Assembly (NCBI RefSeq): GCF_006265175.1
Contig: NZ_VDCQ01000010.1
Span: 113,457-177,456 of the forward strand
DNA length: 64,000 bases
Direction: 5' to 3'
From: Paenibacillus hemerocallicola
GTDB taxonomy: Bacteria > Bacillota > Bacilli > Paenibacillales > NBRC-103111
In this document: positions 53,052 to 62,321 of the stretch, piece by piece
Numbering within the stretch: the stretch's first letter is position 1
Layout of the letters: each line of letters starts with the position of its first letter
Notes under the pieces: model-generated
Databases searched by the model: none
What the model saw: the letters and a program-made list of their open reading frames with translations, nothing else
Told to the model about the DNA's origin: nothing
Position numbers and translations under genes: made by a program

Positions 53052-54704
53052 TTATTTTTTGACTAGCGACACGTCGTTGAACAGCGGGTAACCGAGCGAA
53101 TCGAATTTCAGCCCGGATACGTTCTTCGAAGCCGCGACCGTATAAGGGAACACGTATATCGGCAGGATGACGGCATTGTCGATAATATAATGCTGCACCT
53201 TCTTGTAAATTTCCTTGCGCTTGACGGTATCCGTCTCGACAACGCCTTGGTCGAGCAGCTTGTCGATCTCCGGGTCGGACAGGTGGGACAGGGACGGACG
53301 GACGTTCGGAGCGGTCGTCCGATAAAATGCATTGAGCGCGACCGGGTCCGAGTTCACTTGACTGTTGCCGTACAGGTCGTAAGCCTGATTCGTGTATACG
53401 ACGGTCGCCACGTCCTTCGTAATTTCCACGTCGACGGCAATGCCGACCTTCTTCAGCTGCTGCTGGATGATCGCGGCGATGTCGTTGCGCTTCTCGCGGT
53501 TGGGCGAGCCGTCGACATAACGCAGCGTCAGCTTCTTGCCGTCCTTCTCGCGCACGCCGTCGGCCCCCTTGACGTAGCCGAGCTCGTCGAGCAGCCGATT
53601 CGCCTTGTCGAGATCCGGCTTGACCCCGTTCTCCAACGACGGATCGTAGCCGAACGTGGTCGGCGACAACGGCGACCATGCCCGTTGATACGTGCCCAAA
53701 TACAAGCTTTTGACGATCGAGTCGATGTCGACGGCATATTGCACCGCTTGCCGCGCCTTCACGTTGTTCCACGGCGCCCTGTCCTGATTGAAGAACAGGG
53801 TGTACGGCACGCCCCCCGTATTGACTTGAAGCAGCTGCAGCTTGGCATCGTTTTTGAGAGACACGATGTTTTGCGGCGGAACCGTTTCGGCGGCTGACAC
53901 TTGCCCGCTCTGGACGCTGCCGATGCGGGTCGCCTCCTCCGGGATAATTTTAAAGGCGATGGCGTCCAGGTAAGACTTGCCTTTGTTGGCGACCAGCTCC
54001 GGCGACCATCCATAGTCGGGATTGCGTTCGACTCGGATCTCCGAATTGTCGTCCCATTTCACGAATTTGAAAGGGCCCGTGCCGACCGGATTTTTGCCGA
54101 ATTGATCGCCGTATTTCTTCGCTGCCGTCGGCGATACGATGCCGAGCATCGCTTGGCTCAAGTTGCCGAGAAACGCGACGGAGGGCGTCTCCAGATTCAG
54201 CTTGATCGTATATTCGTCGATCACCTCGGACGATTTGTAAGGCTTCAGCAGCGCCGTAGAGTTCGCGGCCTTGGTCGCCGGATCGAGGATGCGGTCGTAG
54301 CTGTACTTGACCGCCTCGGCGTTAAACGGCGTGCCGTCGTGGAACTTGACATCCTTGCGCAGCTTGAACGTATAGCTTTTGCCGTCATTGGAAATCGTCC
54401 ACTCGGTAGCGAGCCACGGCTTGATCGTATTGTCCGGCAGCTGTACGACGAGACTGTCGTAAAACGTGCGGAACACCCTCACGGCCACGGCCAAACCGCT
54501 GCGGTGCGGATCTAGCGTATCCGGCGATGTGGCCAGTGCGTAAGAGATTTCGCCTCCGGGCGCCGCTTGCGCCGCGCTCCCCGTGCTTCCGGCATTGCCC
54601 GGCTGGCTTGTTCCGTTCTTCGGATTCGCCTCTGAGCAAGCCGCCAAGATCATGACTGCCGCAGAGAGCAGGGCGATGAATTTGACCCTGAGTGACCTTT
54701 GCAT
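53052..54704 (-). CDS. Extracellular solute-binding lipoprotein, family 5
   Basis: Lipoprotein of about 550 residues. Signal peptide RVKFIALLSAAVMILAAC with the lipobox Cys at about residue 23 and a Gly/Ser/Gln-rich spacer. Mature domain shows the SBP family 5 marks DTLDPHRSG, LRKDVKFHDGTPFNAEAVKY (near the classic FHDG-PF) and NPVGTGPFKFVKW. Captures the substrate outside the cell for the permeases. Start at ATG 54704; the frame continues to 54725 with weaker support. Confidence 0.9.
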   Translation of the reverse strand: MQRSLRVKFIALLSAAVMILAACSEANPKNGTSQPGNAGSTGSAAQAAPGGEISYALATSPDTLDPHRSGLAVAVRVFRTFYDSLVVQLPDNTIKPWLATEWTISNDGKSYTFKLRKDVKFHDGTPFNAEAVKYSYDRILDPATKAANSTALLKPYKSSEVIDEYTIKLNLETPSVAFLGNLSQAMLGIVSPTAAKKYGDQFGKNPVGTGPFKFVKWDDNSEIRVERNPDYGWSPELVANKGKSYLDAIAFKIIPEEATRIGSVQSGQVSAAETVPPQNIVSLKNDAKLQLLQVNTGGVPYTLFFNQDRAPWNNVKARQAVQYAVDIDSIVKSLYLGTYQRAWSPLSPTTFGYDPSLENGVKPDLDKANRLLDELGYVKGADGVREKDGKKLTLRYVDGSPNREKRNDIAAIIQQQLKKVGIAVDVEITKDVATVVYTNQAYDLYGNSQVNSDPVALNAFYRTTAPNVRPSLSHLSDPEIDKLLDQGVVETDTVKRKEIYKKVQHYIIDNAVILPIYVFPYTVAASKNVSGLKFDSLGYPLFNDVSLVKK

Positions 54705-54741
54705 ACCGTTGTTCACACTCCACATCGTTATAGTTGATGCC

Positions 54742-55209
54742 TTACACGGCGACGAAAGACTGCTTGATCCGCGCGATTTGGTTCAGGTGCTGGCCCGCAT
54801 GCTTCGTGAACCCTTGGACGATATCGGCGATCCGCACCGTTTCGCCCTTGGCGTTTACGCCGGTCCTCTCCCAATCGCCGTCGCTCAATCGGTGGAGCAG
54901 CAGACCGTTATACCGGAGCAGTTGCCCGAACAGAGCCAGAATATCCGCCGCATCGCCGTCGTTCGCCTTTTGGCCGCTCACCCAAGCATCTTGATTGAAA
55001 GCGGGGAGCCGTACCGTCGTATCGGCCAAAATATCGCGGATCCGGAACGAAACGACAATGCTGTGATCGGCAAGATGGGCAATCACTTCGGTCACGCTCC
55101 ACGATTCGGGGGCTGCCTTCCACGTCAGCTGCTCTTTGCTCAGACCTTCTACGGCCCGTATTAATTGATTGTGCGTATCCAAGTACGCCCCAATATCGAC
55201 TCGACTCAT
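54742..55209 (-). CDS. DinB-like (DinB_2 superfamily) protein
   Basis: Protein of 155 residues, helical bundle. ESWSVTEVIAHLADHSIVVS and a late KHAGQHLNQIARIKQSF supply the metal-binding His residues typical of DinB/YfiT-like proteins. Start with GAAGGAGGAAATTGG. It is the first gene of the transporter operon, 37 bases before the binding protein. In other species related proteins are thiol transferases (bacillithiol or mycothiol), which would fit organosulfur use, but its role here is inference. Confidence 0.8.
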   Translation of the reverse strand: MSRVDIGAYLDTHNQLIRAVEGLSKEQLTWKAAPESWSVTEVIAHLADHSIVVSFRIRDILADTTVRLPAFNQDAWVSGQKANDGDAADILALFGQLLRYNGLLLHRLSDGDWERTGVNAKGETVRIADIVQGFTKHAGQHLNQIARIKQSFVAV

Positions 55210-55284
55210 CCAATTTCCTCCTTCAAATGAATGCGCGGCTCCGTCTGCAGCAGATTTTCAGCCGCGCCTCTATAACCAATAATT

Positions 55285-55320
55285 CCAATCGTTATAATTG
55301 GATTTAATTTTATAATGTAA
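55285..55320 (-). promoter_or_regulatory. Candidate promoter and operator for the transporter operon
   Basis: On the minus strand TTACAT (55320-55315) and TATAAC (55296-55291) with 18 bases between form a plausible sigma-A promoter. The inverted pair CCAAT-N7-ATTGG at 55285-55301 overlaps the -10 element, a likely repressor or activator site. No transcript data. Confidence 0.4.
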
Positions 55321-55381
55321 CACTATCATTCGTTCCGCCCCGGCGTCCAATAGAGTTCCTCTATCGATCGATTCAATTTTT

Positions 55382-56710
55382 CTAATGATTGCGGACGGAC
55401 TGCCGCGCATACCGGTTGCCCGGCACGGCCAAATTCAAATTGCCGCGAAGCGTATCGCTTTCGTACTCGGTGCGGAACAATCCCCGCTGCTGCAAAACGG
55501 GCACGACCAGATCGACGAAGTCGGCCAAGGCGTTCGGCACAACCGTACGAATATTGAAGCCGTCGGCCGCTCCTCCATCGAACCATTGCTGAATCAAATC
55601 CGCGATCTTCCCGGGCGTGCCGATAAACGCGGTGCGCGGCGTAGAAGCTCTAAGCGCGACTTGCCGCAGCGTCAACGCCTGCTCCTTGGCCTCCCGCTTG
55701 ATTTTGTCCGTCGTACTGCGGAAGCTGTTGCTGCCGAAATCGCCGAGGTCCGGGAAAGGCTCATCCAACGGAAAACGGGAGAAATCGAAATGCTCGAAAT
55801 ATCGACCCAAATAAAGAAGCGCCTGATCGATCGTGACAAGCCCGGCGATTTCCCGGTACTTTCGCTCGGCCTCTTCTTCGGTTTTGCCGACGATCGGACC
55901 GATGCCCGGAAAGATCAATATTTCGTCGGGATTTCTTCCGTATGCCGCCGCTTGCGACTTCACGTCCCGGTAAAACTCCCTTGCCTCCTCGAACGTTTCG
56001 TGCGCCGTATAGACGGCATCGGCCGATTTGGCGGCGAGCGTTTTGCCCGCTTCCGACGAACCGGCCTGGAAAATGACCGGGTAGCCCTGTTTGGATCTGG
56101 CGATGTTGAGCGGACCTTGTACGGAAAAGCGCGGCCCATTGTAGTTCAATGCATGCAGCTTGGCGGGATCGAAAAAAACGCCGCTTGCTTTGTCGCGCAC
56201 GAATGCATCGTCCTCCCACGAGTCCCACAAGCCTTTGACGACTTCCAAGTGCTCCTCGGCGATTTCGTAACGCAAGGCGTGGTCCGGGTGGCCCCCTTTG
56301 CCGAAGTTCAGCGCAGAGCCTTCCAGCGGCGAGGTGACCACGTTCCACCCCGCTCGGCCTCCGCTCAGGTGGTCGATCGATGCGAACTGCCGGGCGACCG
56401 TGAACGGCTCGCTGTAAGAGGTGGATAAAGTCGCGACGAGTCCGATGTTCGCGGTGACCGCCGCAAGAGCGGACAAAAGGGTCAACGGCTCGAACCGGTT
56501 CAGAAAATGCGGATTGGACTTCTCGTTAATGTACAAGCCGTCCGCGATAAACAATAAATCGAATTTGCCTTCCTCCGCCTTGAGCGCCTGCTGCTTGTAA
56601 AAATCGAGACTCACGCTCGCATCGGTCCGGACATCCGGGTGCCGCCAGAAGGAGATGCTGTTTCCGACTCCGCTCAAATTGGCTCCCAGCTTTAGTTGTC
56701 GTGGCGACAT
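55382..56710 (-). CDS. Flavin-dependent monooxygenase, NtaA/SnaA/DszA group
   Basis: Protein of 442 residues, close paralogue of the one at 45582. Marks: [60 protein letters not shown] and [19 protein letters not shown]. The ATG at 56710 has AAAAGGAGGAGCC upstream; the longer frame is not supported. It has its own promoter region with a GTATAC-A-GTATAC element. Both NtaA-type paralogues flank the transporter, so they likely act on the same class of compounds. Confidence 0.9.
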   Translation of the reverse strand: MSPRQLKLGANLSGVGNSISFWRHPDVRTDASVSLDFYKQQALKAEEGKFDLLFIADGLYINEKSNPHFLNRFEPLTLLSALAAVTANIGLVATLSTSYSEPFTVARQFASIDHLSGGRAGWNVVTSPLEGSALNFGKGGHPDHALRYEIAEEHLEVVKGLWDSWEDDAFVRDKASGVFFDPAKLHALNYNGPRFSVQGPLNIARSKQGYPVIFQAGSSEAGKTLAAKSADAVYTAHETFEEAREFYRDVKSQAAAYGRNPDEILIFPGIGPIVGKTEEEAERKYREIAGLVTIDQALLYLGRYFEHFDFSRFPLDEPFPDLGDFGSNSFRSTTDKIKREAKEQALTLRQVALRASTPRTAFIGTPGKIADLIQQWFDGGAADGFNIRTVVPNALADFVDLVVPVLQQRGLFRTEYESDTLRGNLNLAVPGNRYARQSVRNH

Positions 56711-56776
56711 CGCTTGGCTCCTCCTTTTCTCTAAACCAAATATACATATCGGTTTTATCGGATTTATATCGTGCAT

Positions 56777-56789
56777 GTATACTGTATAC
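56777..56789. promoter_or_regulatory. Possible regulator-binding palindrome
   Basis: GTATACTGTATAC, two self-complementary hexamers one base apart, lies about 70 bases upstream of the monooxygenase start. It resembles FadR/GntR-type operators (TTGTATAC...), but no GntR gene is in the window. Confidence 0.35.
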
Positions 56790-56842
56790 CAAAATCCGGC
56801 CGTACCGTATATCACGATATTCTATTCATCCATTCAGAACTT

Positions 56843-57205
56843 CTATAGATCCAATCCGCCCGAACCGGCCATAAGTCCTTGGAAAATGCGCACGAGGATG
56901 AACATGTACGGGTCATGCACGAAATAATTGGCGAGATGGGCCGCGCCGAGCCCGATACCCGAGCGGACGAGCATCAGCTTGCTGCCGTATTTATCGGCCA
57001 GCGAACCCCAGAATGGCGCGCACAGCCCGCTGATCAGAAAGCTGATCGAAATCGAAATGCCTGACCAGGCTTCCAGCCGGCTCCGGATGCCCAGATCATT
57101 TTGCAAAAACAGAGGAAAAAACGGCACCGAGAGAGTGTACGCCATGTGGTTGAAAAACAAGCCCAGCCATAATATGTACAAATTACGCTTCCAATACAGC
57201 TCCAT
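56843..57205 (-). pseudogene. Truncated MFS transporter
   Basis: Only about 120 codons, with the first three to four membrane helices (LYILWLGLFFNHMAYTLSVP, FFPLFLQNDLG, GISISISFLISGLCAPFWGS) and the MFS loop motif WGSLADKYGSKLML. Full MFS proteins have about 400 residues. The end GLMAGSGGLDL runs into a stop and the monooxygenase promoter region. The N-terminal start at MELYWKR with ATG 57205 is normal. Confidence 0.75.
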
Positions 57206-57480
57206 GCCATCCTCCCGACATCCAGGCATATAGGTAGAGACGATCTTTACTGTATCACTCTCGTCAACCGGCCGGCCAATAGAGAAATTCTATTTTCGCA
57301 TTCAATATTCCGATACCTAAGCAGTAACAATCAGACTCACTGTTCACATACTTCGGTTCACTATTGCCCTGCCGATTCAGTCCGACGGACGCTCTTCGGG
57401 CTCTCTTCGAACACTCTCCCAGCACTTTCCGGTCGGGCAGAAGCACGGGGGACGATTAATCAGCACGAAGAAGGCGACCG

Positions 57481-58131
57481 TCAAGTCGCCCGATGCAGTA
57501 GCTTCTCTGGACGCGGCAGGCGGGGAATGTCCGCCAAGTCGACGCCCTCTATTCTTTTTTTGCGCCACTTGCCGTACAGCTTGGGATCGTGCTCGGCCAC
57601 GTATTTCAGGAACACGCGCAAGCCGCCGTCGCGTTCCAAGCTTTTGAATAGCATGAACGGAGCTCTTCGGATCGTCCGGTACGCGCCGCTGTGGTCGATT
57701 ACTTTCAGCTTGCCGCCTTCGGTCACGATAATATGTCCGGTACGCGTATCGATGCGGGCGAATTTCAATTTTCGCATCGCCTTGACGATTCCGAGCAGCT
57801 GCGCGGCGAAGGACTCCGTCAATCCCGGATTGTCCGCCAAATAGTCCCGCAAATTCGGGCCCGGCAAATATTCCATTATTACATATTTATCTCCGGTCTC
57901 GTACAGCTTCGGAAAATAAGGCACTTCTTCCGCCGCCTTAAGCGCCTTGCTTTCCCAAAACGCGGTGCGGGAATCCTCGTATACTTTGACGCAGCGGTCG
58001 GAGGACAACCGGAAGACGGCTCCCTGGGCTCCGATGCCGATCATCGGATAACCGGCCGGGTTGCGCACTTTCAGCTGTTTTTTGCCTCCGACGATTTCGG
58101 ACGTGACGGATATCGACCTGAAATCCTCCAT
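57481..58131 (-). CDS. Protein kinase-like protein with atypical catalytic loop
   Basis: Protein of 216 residues with a small kinase fold. YPMIGIGAQGAVFRLSSDRC is a Gly-rich loop, followed by VKVY (Lys of VAIK), YVIMEYLPGPNL (hinge) and a catalytic segment RIDTRTGHIIVTEGGKLKVI with IDHSG at the DFG site. The usual HRD-x-K-x-x-N is replaced by IDTRTGHI, so activity must be unusual or lost. Start at ATG 58131 with GGAGGAGGAA; 60 bases after the GT4 gene on the same strand. Such kinase-like proteins occur near spore or surface glycan genes. Confidence 0.7.
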   Translation of the reverse strand: MEDFRSISVTSEIVGGKKQLKVRNPAGYPMIGIGAQGAVFRLSSDRCVKVYEDSRTAFWESKALKAAEEVPYFPKLYETGDKYVIMEYLPGPNLRDYLADNPGLTESFAAQLLGIVKAMRKLKFARIDTRTGHIIVTEGGKLKVIDHSGAYRTIRRAPFMLFKSLERDGGLRVFLKYVAEHDPKLYGKWRKKRIEGVDLADIPRLPRPEKLLHRAT

Positions 58132-58191
58132 GACGATATTCCTCCTCCTCTCTATCGCATTGCCGGCCGCTCCGCGTGCTTCTCGCACAAC

Positions 58192-59604
58192 CTACAGCAT
58201 GCCGAGATGCTGCAGCCTTTCCTTGATCATTTGACCTACGACCTGCGGCGAGAAGTACGTGCGGATATGCTGCATGCCGTTGAAAGCGATGGAATTGCGG
58301 AAATCCGTATTGTACATGATTTCGCGCATATAGTGCGCCGCATGCCCGAGATCCGGCTCCGCCCAAGTTTGATAGCCTTTGTACGGGCCCCAGTCTCCGC
58401 CTACTCCGACAATGCTGAAATCGACGATGCAGGAGTTCGTGGCGTTCATGAAGTCGGTATTGCCGGACCAATATGTCCCGATGACCGGCTTGCCCAAATA
58501 CATCGCCTCGGCCAAGCCGAGCCCGAACCCCTCCGAACGGTGGAGCGAGACGAAGCAATCGGTGCAATTCAATAGTCCGTCGGTGTCGCCGCGGCTCAAA
58601 ATCCGGTCGATGACGTATATATTGGAATACCCTTTGACCAGATTGCGGATTTCGTCGATATCCGACGGATTCGCCTTCGAATGGTTCAGCTTGACAACTA
58701 GACCGACCGACTCATCTGTCGGATCGAACGCCTGCTTGAACGCATGGATCGCCCCTTGCGGGTTTTTCCGTCGCTGATAGCTGTGCGTGTCGTACATCGA
58801 GAAGAACAAAAACTTGTCATCGGGCAAGCCGAACGTGGCGCGACTCACGTCTTGCGGCGGATTGACCTCGACACCGTGCGGGATGCGGATGACGGGAACG
58901 GAAGACTTCTTGGCAATTGATTCGACAACGAAGTTGGATGGCGCCCACACCTCGCTCACAAAATGGAAGCCGTCGCAAAATTCATCCGGAAAATCGGGCA
59001 GCTCCCAATGCCAATAGCCGATGTTGAACCGTTTGTCGAACAGCGACGCCCCGAAGTGGTGGTGCACCGATCTTAACGTATCGGCATTCGTGTGTATAAT
59101 GTTTACTTTATACTCCGGGTCACTCACCTCTTTATGCGCCCAAGTCATGTCATCCATCCGGATGGACGTAACCGGAAAGTTGAGAATGTCGAAAGGGATG
59201 TCCGCCGCCGAGATCGCCCTGGCTGCAAGTCGGCTCGACTCGCCGATTCCCATCTCGGCCCGAATGAATCCGACGATATTGACCCCTTTCGCGTAACCCG
59301 GCTCCGGCGCTTCTTCCGGCTCGGCAACCGGCTCAATGTCGGGCAGGTACTCCTTGGAGGCGGGGAGGGGCCGCTTCAGACGTTTTCTTCTTCCTTTCAG
59401 CCGCCCTCTGCGAAACCGCTTCTTCCCTTTGGACAGCAGCCATCTTCTTCTTTTCCATCGCTTGGCAAGCTTCCGGACGCCGGCGCGCCTTTTCTTCAGC
59501 CGCGCCTTCCTTCCGCGCAGCGGCGGCTTCCGCTTTTTGCGTTTCGCCGTTTTGACGGCCGACGACGACGATTTGCTTTGCCGGTGCTGACCGGTACTCC
59601 GCAT
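58192..59604 (-). CDS. GT4 glycosyltransferase with very basic N-terminal region
   Basis: Protein of 470 residues. The first about 85 residues are a low-complexity Lys/Arg-rich region (VKTAKRKKRKPPLRGRKARL, KRWKRRRWLLSKGKKR). From about 100 it is a GT-B transferase: VNIVGFIRAEMGIGESSRLA, FNIGYWHWELPDFPDEF, SLHRSEGFGLGLAEAMYLGK and PVIGTYWSGNTDFMN. The core is related to the four tandem paralogues (SEGFGLGLAEAM against GEGWGRPFFEAM). ATG at 59604 with AAGGGTGGATATTA. The basic region may bind anionic glycan, membrane or nucleic acid. Confidence 0.85.
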   Translation of the reverse strand: MRSTGQHRQSKSSSSAVKTAKRKKRKPPLRGRKARLKKRRAGVRKLAKRWKRRRWLLSKGKKRFRRGRLKGRRKRLKRPLPASKEYLPDIEPVAEPEEAPEPGYAKGVNIVGFIRAEMGIGESSRLAARAISAADIPFDILNFPVTSIRMDDMTWAHKEVSDPEYKVNIIHTNADTLRSVHHHFGASLFDKRFNIGYWHWELPDFPDEFCDGFHFVSEVWAPSNFVVESIAKKSSVPVIRIPHGVEVNPPQDVSRATFGLPDDKFLFFSMYDTHSYQRRKNPQGAIHAFKQAFDPTDESVGLVVKLNHSKANPSDIDEIRNLVKGYSNIYVIDRILSRGDTDGLLNCTDCFVSLHRSEGFGLGLAEAMYLGKPVIGTYWSGNTDFMNATNSCIVDFSIVGVGGDWGPYKGYQTWAEPDLGHAAHYMREIMYNTDFRNSIAFNGMQHIRTYFSPQVVGQMIKERLQHLGML

Positions 59605-59758
59605 TAATATCCACCCTTTCTTGGTTGAGATAGCTCCGTAAAGCAAAGCCCCGCCCCGTCAGGGGCGAAGGCCTGTCACTTTCGGGGGTTCTTTTCCGGG
59701 GCTCCCCCAAAAGTATTCGGATTACGCTGCGAAGGTTCGCTTCACTTTTGGGGGACTC

Positions 59759-60706
59759 TTAGAGCTGGTCCCTCCAATATTGCAGCAAGTCCTTCATGGT
59801 CGTCTCGAACGGAATTTCCGGCTTCCAGCCGGTGGCGTCATGGAATTTCGTATAATCCCCTAGCAAAATTTCTACGTCGGATGGTCTCAGCCGGGCGGGA
59901 TCTTCCTCGATCGAAATGCTCGCATTGCTGTAAGACAGCAGCAAATCGAGCATTTCGCGAATGGTGCAGCAGCTGCCCGAAGCAATGTTGTACGTTTCGC
60001 CGGGCGTCCCTTTCTCAAGCGCCAGCCAATATGCGCGAACGACATCGCGGACATCGGTGAAATCGCGCTTCGCCGACAAATTCCCCACTTGCAGCACGGG
60101 CGGTTTCTTTCCTTTCTCGATCTGGGCGATCTGCTTGGCGAAATTGGAGGTTACGAAATTTTCGCCGCGTCTCGGACCCGTATGGTTGAACGTACGAGTA
60201 ACGATAATCGGCAAGCCGTAGCTTTTGTAATACTGGTAGCCCAAATAATCCTGCGCCACTTTGCTGACCGCGTAAGGGCTAAGAGGCCGAAGCGGATTCG
60301 TTTCCCGAATGGGCGTCTCGTCGGGCTCTACATGTCCGTACTCCTCGCTGGAGCAGGCCACCTGCATTTTGCACGACAAATCGAACCGGCGGAGCGCCTC
60401 CATAATGTTAACCTGACCGGCCACGTTGTTGTGGATCGTATCGATCGGCGAATTCCAGGAGGTCGGGACGAAGCTTTGCGCCGCCAGGTGGAAAATGAGA
60501 TCGGGCTTGATTTCCTTGATCAGATGCTCCACGGAAAACGGGTCCCTCAGCTCGCATTCCACCAGCTGAATATCTTTCAGATGCTTGATATGGTCCATGC
60601 GGCTTCGCTGCCGGATCGTTCCGGTGACCTCCACATTGTGTTGCAGCAAAAATTCCGCCATGTGGCTTCCGACAAAACCGGAAATCCCCGTTACAAGAGC
60701 TTTCAT
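59759..60706 (-). CDS. gmd: GDP-mannose 4,6-dehydratase-like SDR protein
   Basis: Short-chain dehydrogenase of 315 residues. N-terminus MKALVTGISGFVGSHMAEFL, FHLAAQSFVPTSWNSP, SSEEYGHVEPDETPI with LSPYAVSKVAQDYLGYQYY (active Tyr-x3-Lys), RTFNHTGPRRGENF, RDFTDVRDVVRAYW and LRPSDVEILLGDYTK. These fit the GMD/RMD branch. GMD makes GDP-4-keto-6-deoxymannose; the related RMD reduces it to GDP-rhamnose. Directly follows manC (3-base gap). Together with the GDP-fucose synthase at the right edge a GDP-fucose route is likely. Confidence 0.8.
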   Translation of the reverse strand: MKALVTGISGFVGSHMAEFLLQHNVEVTGTIRQRSRMDHIKHLKDIQLVECELRDPFSVEHLIKEIKPDLIFHLAAQSFVPTSWNSPIDTIHNNVAGQVNIMEALRRFDLSCKMQVACSSEEYGHVEPDETPIRETNPLRPLSPYAVSKVAQDYLGYQYYKSYGLPIIVTRTFNHTGPRRGENFVTSNFAKQIAQIEKGKKPPVLQVGNLSAKRDFTDVRDVVRAYWLALEKGTPGETYNIASGSCCTIREMLDLLLSYSNASISIEEDPARLRPSDVEILLGDYTKFHDATGWKPEIPFETTMKDLLQYWRDQL

Positions 60707-60709
60707 CCG

Positions 60710-61744
60710 TTAAGTTCCTCCTTCTTGTCGTTCGAGGGCTTGCAGCGCGCTTTTGATCCGCTGCTCCTCCGATTTGTGGCAGACGAGCAAACCGTCCTCG
60801 GTCGAGACGATAATCAGATCGTTGACGCCGATCACCATCGTCCTCGGATGGTCCGTATAAATGATGCTGTTGCGGGTCGATTCGGCATGAACGTGGCCGA
60901 GGCCGTTCAAAATGTTGCCTTCCTCGTTCGCCTGCTGAATCCGCTCAAGCGACGTCCATATGCCGACATCGTCCCATTTGAATTTGACCGGGATCGTCAA
61001 GATCGAATCCGCCTTCTCCAAAATCGCGTAATCGATCGAAATTTTCGGCAGCATCGAGTACGTGGTCTCCGCTTTGCCGTCGCGATCCGTCAGCATATTC
61101 CAGAGGAACGGCTGATGCATCCGCATATAATGGGCGATCGTGGACGGCTTCCAGACGAAGATGCCGCTGTTCCAAAATACGCCCGAATCGCGGATGAGCT
61201 TCTCCGCCACTTCCAGGGAAGGTTTCTCGATAAACTTGCTCGCTTCGAGCAGTCCGTCTTCCGAGACGATTTCCGTCGTACGAATATAGCCGTAGCCGGT
61301 CTCCGGCCTTGTCGGCACGACGCCGAGCGTCACGATCGCCGTCTTGCGCTCGGCCGCCTTCGCGGCTATGCGCAGCGCCCGTACAAGCTCCTCCGGCTCA
61401 TCCGTAAAATGGTCCGAGGGCATCGTCACGAGCACCTCGTCGTCGTCTCGCGACAAGAAGTGCTGCGCCGTTAAGGCGATGCAAGGTCCGGTATCCCGCT
61501 GTTCGGGCTCGAGCAGCAGCCGGTCGCCGGACAATTCGGGCAATTGCGCCTCGACCAACGTTTTGTACTCCCTGGCCGTGACGACGTACACCTCAGCCTC
61601 CGGCAGCCACCGCGTATACCGTCTATAGGTTTGCTGCAGCATCGTCTCATGGGAGGTGAGGGAGAGAAACTGCTTCGGCCGCGTCTTCACGCTTCTTGGC
61701 CAAAACCGGGTCCCTGACCCTCCCGCCAAAATTACGATTTTCAA
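60710..61744 (-). CDS. manC: Mannose-1-phosphate guanylyltransferase
   Basis: Makes GDP-mannose from GTP and mannose-1-phosphate. The 344-residue product has MKIVILAGGSGTRFWPRSVK, RPKQFLSL, EPEQRDTGPCIALTA, VTLGVVPTRPETGYGYIR and KFIEKP, with WNSGIFVWK near 190. It is the single-domain form without a phosphomannose isomerase part. Probably feeds GDP-fucose/rhamnose here and GDP-mannuronate via the dehydrogenase at 7594. Confidence 0.93.
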   Translation of the reverse strand: MKIVILAGGSGTRFWPRSVKTRPKQFLSLTSHETMLQQTYRRYTRWLPEAEVYVVTAREYKTLVEAQLPELSGDRLLLEPEQRDTGPCIALTAQHFLSRDDDEVLVTMPSDHFTDEPEELVRALRIAAKAAERKTAIVTLGVVPTRPETGYGYIRTTEIVSEDGLLEASKFIEKPSLEVAEKLIRDSGVFWNSGIFVWKPSTIAHYMRMHQPFLWNMLTDRDGKAETTYSMLPKISIDYAILEKADSILTIPVKFKWDDVGIWTSLERIQQANEEGNILNGLGHVHAESTRNSIIYTDHPRTMVIGVNDLIIVSTEDGLLVCHKSEEQRIKSALQALERQEGGT

Positions 61745-61979
61745 TCTATTTCCCTCCCCGCTACAGCGATGGAATACGCTAATATACTATGCACAGCTCT
61801 CACGGCCGACGTAGACGCATTGCCGATAGGGGACGAAATTGGCGCTTGCCCAACATGCCTGTCTCCCGGCTCCAGAAAAAAGCTAAAAAGCGTACTCCGC
61901 ACACAAATGGAGCCTTTTGATGAAGCGGGCAGGCATGCTCGCACCGTACGCAGCGTCCGGTGCGCGGTGTAGCTTTGCA

Positions 61980-62210
61980 CGATAGCGGTGGACCACATCG
62001 TTGTCGTAAATAGAGGAGCCGATTTCCGTTATGGTCCCGATTTCCGTTACACTTCCGAAGATAACGGAGCCGGCTTCCGCTATTTCGATCTTTCGGGGTG
62101 AAAATGATCGCAAACAGCGGAATAGCGGTATGGCTTTCCGTTATTTTGCTATCGACAACGGTACTCGGAGTCCATAACATACGCCAGTTCCGCTATTTTA
62201 TGGATTGACG
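61980..62210. repeat. Intergenic stretch with repeated TTCCGYTA motifs
   Basis: The gap 61745-62321 has no gene. Inside it TTCCGTTA or TTCCGCTA occurs at least seven times on both strands within about 210 bases (e.g. near 62024, 62042, 62071 minus, 62075, 62118 minus, 62137, 62189), often as GATTTCCGTTAT or AGTTCCGCTATTTTATGG. It also must hold the manC promoter. Confidence 0.6.
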
Positions 62211-62321
62211 TCTCGCAAGCGCCGGCGAAGGCGGCCAGCCTTTGCCGACCAAGCGATACATGCATTTTTCGTACGCGAATTATGCCGCCGTAGAAAAAAA
62301 GATGCCGGGAGCGGCATCCTG

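Noticed and set aside
60089-61474. 461-codon plus-strand frame over gmd and manC
   Set aside because: Antisense shadow of two genes with clear motifs.
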